Of a DNA stretch of 64,000 nucleotides, positions 46,011 through 52,907 are shown in pieces. Below the pieces are notes generated by a model. It was not told where the DNA came from and did no database searches. It saw nothing but the letters and a program-made list of their open reading frames with translations. Numbering within the stretch: position 1 is the first letter of the stretch; every line of letters begins with the position of its first letter. Source of the DNA: Sinorhizobium americanum (GTDB lineage Bacteria > Pseudomonadota > Alphaproteobacteria > Rhizobiales > Rhizobiaceae); the NCBI RefSeq assembly GCF_001651855.1, contig NZ_LNQC01000045.1, positions 186,001-250,000 on the forward strand. Direction: 5' to 3'. A program made the position numbers and the translations under genes.

Positions 46011-46200
46011 CATTTGAAATGATTGAAAATATCAAGTATCAATCGGCGAAGGACAAAGGAATATTCTTTATCAAGAAAACATACTCGAGAAAATTACTTG
46101 ATAACGCCTGGAAGATTTTTCCTTGCAAGAAGGAGATTACACAATAATAGGCACATATCAATAAAAAATTAGGGGATTATTTTAAGTCATACTGGGGCGC
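46011..46200. other. AT-rich intergenic island
   Basis: Of the 480-base gap from 45797 to 46276, about 190 bases are markedly AT-rich compared with the surrounding 60%+ GC. It contains an inverted repeat ttatcaag / cttgataa (46068-46075 and 46097-46104) and a weak hairpin aagggccc / gggccctt just before it (45983-46010). No frame of coding quality is present. It could be a scar of an acquired element or a protein-binding region. Confidence 0.45.
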
Positions 46201-46276
46201 GAGAATGCGAGCAGCCAACGTGTAGTGACGACGGATACCCTTGGTCGCGCAATCTGCTGCAGAGCGGGCAAGTGCT

Positions 46277-47653
46277 CTAAGAAGCTTTTTCGCAGAGCGA
46301 CCGCGCGTTCAGGAGACCCCAGCCGAAGACTGGATCCTTGCCCGGATCGCCGAGGTCTTCGACGTTGCCGGCGAGCCTCTCGCGGATCGGCGCGGGGCCG
46401 AGTGCCGGTTCCGACGCCTTCATCAACGCCACCGCGGCGGTGACGAAAGGTGCGGCGAAGGAGGTGCCGGTTTTCGGACGGGCTCCGCTGATCGACGCCG
46501 CTGTCCAGACGGCCACACCGGGAGCAGCGAAGTCGATGTGGTCGCCGCGTCCGGCGCGCCTGTAAGGTCGCTTGCTCTTGTCCGTCGCCGTCACGGCGAT
46601 GACCTCTTCGTAAGCGGCGGGATAGACCGGCTCCGCTCTCGGGCCGCCATTGCCGGCGGCGGCCACCAGGATGATGCCGCGTTCGCTCGCCTTCTTCACC
46701 ACCTGTTCGAGCAGCCGATTGGGCGGGCCGGCAAGGCTGAGATTGATAAGCTGCACCCGACGCGCAGCAAGGAGGTCGAGAGCACGCACCAGATCGAAGG
46801 CGCCGGAGCGGTCGTCTTGCCTCGTGGCCCGGTAAAATGCATCGACGGCGATCAGGTCCCCGCCCGGAATGAGGCCGGGTGTGCGGCTCGTCGCGGACCC
46901 GACGAGCAGAGCCGCGATGGCAGTGCCGTGCTGCTTCCCCGACTGAGGAAACCGTTCATCGGCAAGGCGGATGATTTCGATATCGCTTCCTTCGAAGGCG
47001 TCGTGCTCGGGGTTGATCGCAGTATCCACGAGGCCGATCGTTACGGCGCCGCTGCAAGCGCTCGGTCGATCGTCAGCCGAGGGCCAGCCGATGACGCTGC
47101 GCGCCAGGCAGTCGCCGTGCGCGCAATGCTCTGCGGCCCGTTCCGGGCGGAAGTAATGGTTGAAGTCGATGCTGGCCTCTGGCGCAAGGGTCTGCGCCCG
47201 CGCTCTCGCGGCGTCCAGTGTCATCCTCGCGGGGATGCGAAGCTTGACGATTTCGCTGTCGAGCATCGTCACCGTGCCGCGGTCGACGACCTCGAAGCCC
47301 GCTTCGGCCAGCTGCGTGAGTTGGGCGGCGCTGAAGCCGAAACCGAGGATCTCATCCGGCGCTCGTGTCGGTACGGCGGGTGCGGCAGGCGCACGCCGGG
47401 CGCTGCTTCGGCGTGGAAAGAAGCCGCGGAAGGGGAGCAGGTTCCTGCCGCCGTTCCACCCCGCGCCGGACCGGTAGGATCCGGAGCGCCCGGATCTGCT
47501 GCCTCCGTCATCGCCGTCGTCATCGTCGGCCAGGGCCGTTTTAGCACCGAGAATTTCCAACTTCGTTCCGCTGCCGGAAACCATGATGTCGCCGGCGACG
47601 AAGGCTATTGCCGTAAGGGACATGACCAGAATTTCTTTCAGCGTGGTCACCAT
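46277..47653 (-). CDS. Secreted subtilisin-like serine protease (S8)
   Basis: The product is 458 residues from ATG 47653 (ribosome-binding site gagg). A hydrophobic N-terminal export segment (about residues 8-28) is followed by a possible ALA-DDDD cleavage site near 42. A disordered acidic and Arg/Ser/Gly-rich stretch spans about 43-100, then comes an inhibitor-like part. The subtilase domain has Asp210 (GLVDTAIN), His242 (KQHGTAIAALLVG), Asn335 (AAAGNGG) and Ser398 (TGTSFAAPF), so the triad is complete. It diverges from the ECF sigma gene with 135 bases between. The promoter element GGAATAGA-N12-CCGTT lies upstream. The longer frame to 48307 is rejected because it is antisense to the sigma gene. 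Confidence 0.92.
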   Translation of the reverse strand: MVTTLKEILVMSLTAIAFVAGDIMVSGSGTKLEILGAKTALADDDDGDDGGSRSGRSGSYRSGAGWNGGRNLLPFRGFFPRRSSARRAPAAPAVPTRAPDEILGFGFSAAQLTQLAEAGFEVVDRGTVTMLDSEIVKLRIPARMTLDAARARAQTLAPEASIDFNHYFRPERAAEHCAHGDCLARSVIGWPSADDRPSACSGAVTIGLVDTAINPEHDAFEGSDIEIIRLADERFPQSGKQHGTAIAALLVGSATSRTPGLIPGGDLIAVDAFYRATRQDDRSGAFDLVRALDLLAARRVQLINLSLAGPPNRLLEQVVKKASERGIILVAAAGNGGPRAEPVYPAAYEEVIAVTATDKSKRPYRRAGRGDHIDFAAPGVAVWTAASISGARPKTGTSFAAPFVTAAVALMKASEPALGPAPIRERLAGNVEDLGDPGKDPVFGWGLLNARSLCEKAS

Positions 47654-47730
47654 CTCAAAACCTCGATCTTGCTTGAAGCAGGAGAGTGCATTGCTTGGAC
47701 AGACGGGCGGCTGCCTGTAGATTGAATGAG

Positions 47731-47755
47731 AACGGCTGAGTCGTCGATCTATTCC
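47731..47755 (-). promoter_or_regulatory. Putative ECF promoter of the subtilase gene
   Basis: On the minus strand it reads GGAATAGA, 12 bases, CCGTT, which is GGAAT-N16-CGTT. The ATG at 47653 lies about 78 bases downstream. The same 13 fixed positions occur upstream of the genes at 49208 and 50362. Confidence 0.75.
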
Positions 47756-47788
47756 CATTTCTCGTCCAAATTGCGGAGTTTCGGAGTC

Positions 47789-48331
47789 ATGAGCGATGCG
47801 GTGAAGGATGTCGGTGAACGCCTCATAGCGTTCCTGCCCAATCTGCGCCGCTTCGCCATATCGCTCTGCCGCTCGCGCGATGTCGCCGACGACCTCGTCC
47901 AGGCGGCTTGCGAACGGGCGCTGGCGAGCGCCGAACGCTTTGAGCCGGGTACGCGCTTCGACGCATGGATGTTCCGCATCCTCCGCAACCTGTGGATCGA
48001 CCAAGTGCGCAGGCAGAAAACCGTGGGCATTCAGGACGATATCTCCGAACGCCATGACATTGCCGGCTCCTCCGGGGAGCGCGAAGCCGAGGCGCGGCTG
48101 ACGCTCAAGACCGTGGCGGAAGCGATCGGAGAGTTGCCGGAGGAGCAGCGGGAGGTGCTCATCCTCGTCTGCGTGGAGGAGCTTTCCTATCGCGAGGCGG
48201 CCGATGTCCTCGACATCCCAATAGGTACGGTAATGAGCAGGCTGGCGAGGGCCCGCAAGAGTCTGGCCGAGACTGCGGGAATAACGGCAAAGACCGCACG
48301 TTCTCACGTAATGAAGGGCGTAGAGGGATGA
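47789..48331 (+). CDS. ECF-family RNA polymerase sigma factor
   Basis: The product is 180 residues from ATG 47789 (GGAG four bases upstream). Region 2 runs through RDVADDLVQAACERALASAE and FDAWMFRILRNLWIDQVRRQ. Region 4 holds LPEEQREVLILVCVEELSYR EAADVLDIPIGTVMSRLARA. It lacks sigma regions 1 and 3, as ECF factors do. The anti-sigma gene overlaps its stop by four bases. The three promoter elements nearby (GGAAT-N16-CGTT) are the likely targets. Its own promoter is not obvious, since no copy of the element faces it. Confidence 0.95.
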   Translation: MSDAVKDVGERLIAFLPNLRRFAISLCRSRDVADDLVQAACERALASAERFEPGTRFDAWMFRILRNLWIDQVRRQKTVGIQDDISERHDIAGSSGEREAEARLTLKTVAEAIGELPEEQREVLILVCVEELSYREAADVLDIPIGTVMSRLARARKSLAETAGITAKTARSHVMKGVEG

Positions 48332-49119
48332 CCAGGACGGATTTCTCCGACGAGATATTGATGCGCTTTGCCGACGGCGAGCTCGATGTCGAGACCTCCG
48401 CTGAGGTCGAGCGGGCGATGGAAACCGACGACGAACTTGTCGCGCGGGTGGGCCTCTTCATCGAAACGCGTCAGGCGGCGAAGACCGCCATGAAACCGCT
48501 ACTCGAAGAACCCTTGCCGGCCGAACTCAAATCCGCCGTCGAGAGGACGGTCGCGGAAAAGGCGTCGGCGCAGAGTGGATCGGCCCCCAGGGTGGTGTCT
48601 TTCCCGCATCGGGCCGCAAACGATCGGCGGATAAGCCGCTGGGCCGCACCCATCGCCGCCTCTGTTGTGGCCGTCATCGCCGGGTTCGGTGGATATTGGC
48701 TGGGCCGCGGTGGCGAAGCGACGCCATCTCATGTGCTGCCGCTCGCGGCTTTGAGCAAACCGGCGCTCGACGAGGCGCTCGTAACGGTCGCCTCCGGTGC
48801 CGAAAGGCAACTGCCGGGTTCCGACCAGCGCTTTCGGGCCATTGCGACATTCCGCGACAATGCACAGGCGCTCTGCCGCGAATTCGAAGTGGATTCGGCC
48901 GACCGCTCGACGGTGGTTTCCGTTGCCTGCCTTGCCGGCGCCGAATGGCGCGTGACTTTCGCCGTCGCCGCGCCAGGCGGCAGCGATGGCTATGCGCCGG
49001 CATCATCGCTCGAAACCCTCGACTCCTATCTGACGGCGATTGGCGCCGGGCAGCCACTCGAGACAGCGGAAGAAGCCAAGATACTCGGCGATCTTCGTCA
49101 AAAACGCGAAGCGAACTAA
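48328..49119 (+). CDS. Membrane anti-sigma factor
   Basis: The 263-residue protein starts MTRTDFSDEILMRFADGELD VETSAEVERAMETDDELVAR, the helical sigma-binding N-terminus of anti-sigma factors (no zinc-binding HCC motif). One membrane helix follows (about 107-128, WAAPIAASVVAVIAGFGGYWLG region), then a periplasmic domain of about 130 residues containing two cysteines (ALCREFEV, VACLAGAEW). It overlaps the sigma gene by four bases. The periplasmic part would sense an envelope signal. Inference: the cysteines may be redox-active or form a disulfide. Confidence 0.88.
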   Translation: MTRTDFSDEILMRFADGELDVETSAEVERAMETDDELVARVGLFIETRQAAKTAMKPLLEEPLPAELKSAVERTVAEKASAQSGSAPRVVSFPHRAANDRRISRWAAPIAASVVAVIAGFGGYWLGRGGEATPSHVLPLAALSKPALDEALVTVASGAERQLPGSDQRFRAIATFRDNAQALCREFEVDSADRSTVVSVACLAGAEWRVTFAVAAPGGSDGYAPASSLETLDSYLTAIGAGQPLETAEEAKILGDLRQKREAN

Positions 49120-49132
49120 AAATTCGCGCCGT

Positions 49133-49157
49133 GGAATAGAGGCAGGCATCGCCCGTT
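49133..49157 (+). promoter_or_regulatory. Putative ECF promoter of the NSSS-repeat gene
   Basis: The element reads GGAATAGA, 12 bases, CCGTT (GGAAT-N16-CGTT). The ATG at 49208 lies 51 bases after the -10-like CGTT, and gaggag provides the ribosome-binding site. It sits in the 88-base gap after the anti-sigma gene, so the repeat gene can be transcribed independently. Confidence 0.78.
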
Positions 49158-49207
49158 ACTCCATCGGACCGAGGAAACCGGTCCGGTCTAAATGAGGAGT
49201 AATTGGC

Positions 49208-49582
49208 ATGATCAAGAATTGGGTAAATACCGCGCTCGCCGCCGGATTGGCGGCATTCGTGGGCTCTGCCGCCGAGGCGAGCCAGCACCCGCAGATCCTT
49301 CCTGACGGCGCCAGCTCGCAGAGGCAGAGCAGCCACGCGACCGGGCGCACGGACGGCGAGATCATCGTTGCCGGCAACAGTTCGTCCAACTCGAGTTCCA
49401 ATTCATCGAGCAATTCCAGTTCCAACTCGTCTTCGAACAGCTCCTCGAATTCGAGTTCGAACTCCTCTTCGAACAGTTCCTCGAACTCCAGTTCGAACTC
49501 GTCCTCGAACAGTTCGTCCAACTCGAGCTCGAACAGCTCCGATCGGGACTATCGTCCCGGCAAGCTGTGGCGCGTGCGCTGA
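49208..49582 (+). CDS. Exported (NSSS)13 repeat protein
   Basis: The 124-residue protein has a signal peptide (MIKNWVNTALAAGLAAFVGS AAEAS, cleavage near residue 25). A polar spacer (about 26-56) is followed by thirteen uninterrupted NSSS tetrapeptides and NSSD (57-112), and a short basic C-terminus (RDYRPGKLWRVR). No enzyme domain is present. The composition suggests a flexible, secreted or surface-exposed polymer. Ser/Asn-rich tracts can be glycosylated or cell-wall associated, but that is inference. It belongs to the ECF locus by position and by the shared promoter element. A strong terminator follows. Confidence 0.88.
   Translation: MIKNWVNTALAAGLAAFVGSAAEASQHPQILPDGASSQRQSSHATGRTDGEIIVAGNSSSNSSSNSSSNSSSNSSSNSSSNSSSNSSSNSSSNSSSNSSSNSSSNSSSNSSDRDYRPGKLWRVR
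49376..49543 (+). repeat. Degenerate 12-bp tandem repeat encoding NSSS
   Basis: Fourteen 12-base units encode NSSS thirteen times and then NSSD. The units differ in synonymous codons: all six serine codons (AGT, AGC, TCA, TCC, TCG, TCT) and both asparagine codons occur. No two adjacent units are identical, although some distant ones are. Confidence 0.95.
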
Positions 49583-49599
49583 ATACGCACGGCAAAGGA

Positions 49600-49630
49600 A
49601 GCGGGGGCCGGATGAATGCCGGCCCCCGCT
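49600..49630. terminator. Terminator between the convergent repeat gene and DUF gene
   Basis: Arms agcgggggccgg and ccggcccccgct enclose a seven-base loop. T-rich DNA follows on the plus side (catttatctt) and a shorter T-rich run on the minus side. It probably serves both convergent genes. Confidence 0.8.
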
Positions 49631-49648
49631 CATTTATCTTGTAACGTT

Positions 49649-50362
49649 TCAACGAACAGCACGCGCCACCTTTCGGTACCACCCCTGACCGGCGATTGTG
49701 TTCCGGTAGATCGTCTCGCGCTCGACGGCCTCCCGTCTGGTCTCGGCGCGGATTTCCGCCGTCACGGCTGCATCCACGCGGCGAAACGGTATCACCTGAA
49801 CGAGCGGCGTTCCCTTCTCGATGACATGGAGGCCATCCGGCGCCGTGGCGAAGAAGGGGAAGTGGATGTTTGCGGCGTAGGTATCGGTGTCGACGATGCC
49901 CGCCACGCATTCGAATGGCTGCCCCGGCCGGTTGAGCGGCGGCAGGAAAAGGCAGCTCCAGCCAGGCGGCGTTCGTATTGACCAGTAGTTGTGAAACTTG
50001 CAAGGGGGAGAGGGCTCGCGGGGATTTCCCGCCACCTGATGAGCCCCGTGATTGCTGACCATGACGCGGTCGAACTCCCAGCCTGCTTCGACACTGCGGC
50101 CGCCGTCCTTGATCTCCAACCTGACGGTGGCGGCGATCGGCAGAATCCACCCGGCGGCCATCGCATCGAGAAAAGGCATGCAGCGCTTGGCGGTCAGGCC
50201 ATTGTTGCCGGTCGACAAGTGGTTTTTATCAATCGCCGGCAGCTTTCGGAACCAATCCGGCAGGGCCGACTTGGCCGGCACAGGCCGCGCGATGACGCCT
50301 TGGTCCTCCGGCCGGCAGAGAAAGCGCATGACCCGCGGTTCTTTCTGCAAAATATTCAACAT
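49649..50362 (-). CDS. Conserved hypothetical protein, DUF6065-like
   Basis: The 237-residue soluble protein starts MLNILQKEPRVMRFLCRPED. It contains ALPDWFRKLPAIDKN, KRCMPFLDAMAAGWILPIAA, VSNHGAHQVAG and FFATAPDGLHVIEKGTPLVQ VIPF. The PDW...C.PF.DAM..GW pattern resembles DUF6065 proteins, a family of unknown function with phage and proteobacterial members. That assignment is from memory and tentative. Its start has a good ribosome-binding site (ggag) and the third copy of the GGAATAGA-N12-CCGTT element upstream, which links it to the sigma/anti-sigma/subtilase locus. Confidence 0.8.
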   Translation of the reverse strand: MLNILQKEPRVMRFLCRPEDQGVIARPVPAKSALPDWFRKLPAIDKNHLSTGNNGLTAKRCMPFLDAMAAGWILPIAATVRLEIKDGGRSVEAGWEFDRVMVSNHGAHQVAGNPREPSPPCKFHNYWSIRTPPGWSCLFLPPLNRPGQPFECVAGIVDTDTYAANIHFPFFATAPDGLHVIEKGTPLVQVIPFRRVDAAVTAEIRAETRREAVERETIYRNTIAGQGWYRKVARAVR

Positions 50363-50395
50363 CCCGGTTTCTCCAGTTTCGAGTGGCTCGGGAGA

Positions 50396-50420
50396 AACGG
50401 TGCGGCGCGACTTCTATTCC
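50396..50420 (-). promoter_or_regulatory. Putative ECF promoter of the DUF6065-like gene
   Basis: The minus strand reads GGAATAGA, 12 bases, CCGTT. It lies in the 70-base gap between the antiporter stop (50433) and ATG 50362, with about 34 bases from CGTT to the start codon. It matches the elements at 47731 and 49133 at all 13 fixed positions. Confidence 0.75.
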
Positions 50421-50432
50421 CTCGGCAGGATT

Positions 50433-52226
50433 CTATGCATCAGTCGGTTTTCCGACCGCGGAGGCCCGAATGGCATGGCGTTCCCTGCCGGTGCCGTCGA
50501 TCGGTTGCAGCAACCTGCGAAATTCATCCCGTTTCTCGTGGATCGATGCGATCACGAGGCCCATTGGAATGCCGATATCGACGAGCACGGCTTGCGAGAG
50601 CTGCAGGCTTGCCTCGATGTTCTCCGGCACGGCATCCGTGACTTTCAGCTCGTACAATTCCGTCGCGTGCACCGCATCGCGCGCGCGGGCGACAATGGTC
50701 AGATCCGGCCGTTCGGATCGCGCAGCACGGACGATCGATTCGACCGCGTCGGGATTGTCTATGGTCACGACGAGGGCGCGGGCGCTTTGAATTCCGCATC
50801 GCCGAAGGAGCTCGATCCGGGTGGCATCGCCATAAAAGATCGTATCTCCGCGCGCTCGCTGTCTGGCGACCAGCGCGGGATCGGCATCGATCGCCAGGAA
50901 TTTCAATTCATGCCGTGAGAGCATCTCGGCGACCAATTGCCCGACGCGCCCGTATCCGACGACGATCACACGCTCGGGATCGTCGTCATGCTGTGGCGTC
51001 AGCCCTGCGAACTGAGCTTCATCCATCCTGGCATATGCCGCACCTCGGCCGACGATGCGGATCAGCATCGGAATTCCGATCATCGTCAAGATTGCAGCGA
51101 CCGTCGCCGTGGCGCCGGCTTCAGCAGGGACCACATTGCCCACTACAGCCGCACCGATAAGGATCAGCGCGAACTCGCCGCCGGGGCCTAGGATGATCGC
51201 CAACTCGCCGGCGCCTCGGTTCGACAATCCCATCAGGCGGGCGATGGGGAACAGGATGGCTGCCTTGATGGCGAAGAAGCCGATCGCGACACCAAGTGTG
51301 GGGATCGGGTTGGCAATGATTTCCGATAGGTCGAGGCGGGCTCCGACAGAAACGAAGAAAAGGCCAAGCAGAAGCCCCTGGAAAGGCTGGATCGTCACCT
51401 CGATCTGCCGGCGATACTCGGTTTCGGCCAAGAGCAGCCCGGCGATGAAGGCGCCGAGGGCCATGGACTGGCCGCTGAGCGCCGTGACAAGGCCGGAGCC
51501 AATCACGACCAGGAGGCATGCAGCGACGAACAGTTCACCGCTCTTTGTTGCGGCGACCAGCTTGAACAGGGGGCGAAGAACCAGACGGCCCAACCCGGCC
51601 ATCGCGATCAGCGCCAGTGCGGCAGGCGCGAGCGCGTACAACAGGCCGGCGCCGAGCTCACTTCCTCCACGTGCACCCAGCATCATCACCATGAACAGGA
51701 GCGGCGCCACGGCGAGGTCCTGGAAGAGCAGCACGGCGAAGCCTGCGCGTCCAACCGTGGTGTTCAGCAGTTTGCGCTCAACAAGCGACGGCAGAATGAT
51801 CGCTGTCGAAGACATCGCCAGCGCGCTGCCGAGCACGACCGCTGAAGCTGGCGTTTGGCCCAGAAGGCCCGCAACGCTTGCCAGAAGCGCTGTCGTGGCG
51901 AAAAGCTGCAATCCCCCCAGCCAGAAGACGAGCCTGCGCATCAGCAGCAAGCGGTTCCACGACAGTTCAAGCGCGATCATGAAGAGAAGGAACGCAACGC
52001 CGAACTCAGCTAGATGGGTGATCTGACCGACTTCCGTTATGGATATTGCCGAGAGCCACGGTACGTCTCTGGCAAGAGCTCCGAGACCGAAGGGGCCGAG
52101 CATGATGCCGGCGGCCAAAAATCCGAAGACCGGGCTCAATTTCAACCGCCCGAACAGAGGCACGATGACGCCGGCCGTCGCTAGAAACAGCAGGAGCTCC
52201 TTGTAATTTTCGGTTTCCGGCGTCAT
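50433..52226 (-). CDS. CPA2-family monovalent cation:proton antiporter (KefB/YbaL-like)
   Basis: The 597-residue protein has about twelve membrane helices (residues 1-385; LLLFLATAGVIVPLFGRLKL, FGVAFLLFMIALELSWNRLL, VGSALAMSSTAIILPSLVER) and a cytoplasmic TrkA-N/RCK domain (about 400-560) with the nucleotide motif VIVVGYGRVGQLVAEML. Such proteins exchange K+ or Na+ for H+ and respond to electrophiles or pH. The family length is normal. It is not obviously part of the ECF regulon, because no copy of the promoter element faces it. Confidence 0.93.
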   Translation of the reverse strand: MTPETENYKELLLFLATAGVIVPLFGRLKLSPVFGFLAAGIMLGPFGLGALARDVPWLSAISITEVGQITHLAEFGVAFLLFMIALELSWNRLLLMRRLVFWLGGLQLFATTALLASVAGLLGQTPASAVVLGSALAMSSTAIILPSLVERKLLNTTVGRAGFAVLLFQDLAVAPLLFMVMMLGARGGSELGAGLLYALAPAALALIAMAGLGRLVLRPLFKLVAATKSGELFVAACLLVVIGSGLVTALSGQSMALGAFIAGLLLAETEYRRQIEVTIQPFQGLLLGLFFVSVGARLDLSEIIANPIPTLGVAIGFFAIKAAILFPIARLMGLSNRGAGELAIILGPGGEFALILIGAAVVGNVVPAEAGATATVAAILTMIGIPMLIRIVGRGAAYARMDEAQFAGLTPQHDDDPERVIVVGYGRVGQLVAEMLSRHELKFLAIDADPALVARQRARGDTIFYGDATRIELLRRCGIQSARALVVTIDNPDAVESIVRAARSERPDLTIVARARDAVHATELYELKVTDAVPENIEASLQLSQAVLVDIGIPMGLVIASIHEKRDEFRRLLQPIDGTGRERHAIRASAVGKPTDA

Positions 52227-52463
52227 CGACAGCTCTCAACTTCCACGCCAGGCCGCACCAATTCCGATGCCGCATCCGCTCTCTTGACGATCCTACTCTC
52301 ATTTCAGGTGGATAGTGTCGCCGCTGCGATAAGGAATGCCAACGCACGCAACGTATGCTCCGCGCCAGCCTGGCCTGCCGCTTTCAGCGAGCAGGAAAAG
52401 CGCTGCATGGCTGCGTTGTCCAGACTTTGCCCGTCTGGCTACACGGGCCGGTGAGAGGGACGC

Positions 52464-52907
52464 TCAGGGGTCAGTGTATCCGCGGGCGAAAAGGCGCAGC
52501 TCATAGGCCTTGGGATCACGTTGAAAGATCACGGCACCCTTCCGCTCGGACTGCTGTGGAATATAGTCGAGCACGGCGCTGCTCTCCTCGACGACCTCGT
52601 CGCCCTTGCGAAGCTCACCTTGAATCTCGACCGCGGCAACGGACCTTCCCGCACGATTTTCGGCGGCGAACTCGACCACGTAACTGCCATTCGTGGAGGT
52701 GACCTGGACCGGCAGAACGACGAGTTGGGCCGTCCCCTTGGGCTCGCTCAGCCCTTCCACGACCAAGTATGCGAGCACCGCAAGCAACGCCAAGCTACTC
52801 GTTCCGGCCGCGATCCACTCGACAGTGGATGTTCCGGGCCTTCGCGTGATTGTCTCGCTGTCACGCTGCTCCTTCTGCCTGTCGCCTTTTGCGGAGTTTT
52901 TTGTCAC
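52464..52907 (-). CDS. TIGR02588-family membrane-anchored protein
   Basis: The product is 147 residues from a GTG start at 52907 that overlaps the upstream stop (GTGA). A charged cytoplasmic tail of about 30 residues is followed by one membrane helix (IAAGTSSLALLAVLAYLVVE) and a periplasmic beta-rich domain (QVTSTNGSYVVEFAAENRAG, AAVEIQGELRKGDEVVEESS). This matches TIGR02588, always described beside TIGR02587; the function is unknown. The 237-base gap upstream of the antiporter gene holds no further gene. Confidence 0.82.
   Translation of the reverse strand: MTKNSAKGDRQKEQRDSETITRRPGTSTVEWIAAGTSSLALLAVLAYLVVEGLSEPKGTAQLVVLPVQVTSTNGSYVVEFAAENRAGRSVAAVEIQGELRKGDEVVEESSAVLDYIPQQSERKGAVIFQRDPKAYELRLFARGYTDP

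Noticed and set aside
47654-48307. Upstream extension of the subtilase frame over the sigma gene (frame open to 48307)
   Set aside because: The extension is antisense to the sigma gene and has arginine/histidine-rich shadow composition. ATG 47653 has a ribosome-binding site and a following export segment.
49376-49543. The tandem repeat as a CRISPR-like array or minisatellite
   Set aside because: The units are 12 bases, contiguous, in frame and synonymous at the codon level. There are no spacers, so it is a coding repeat.
49362-50150. Long minus-strand frame through the NSSS repeat
   Set aside because: It is created by the antisense reading of the 12-base repeat and of the DUF gene. It lacks natural composition, and the antisense repeats of Glu/Leu/Phe are an artefact.
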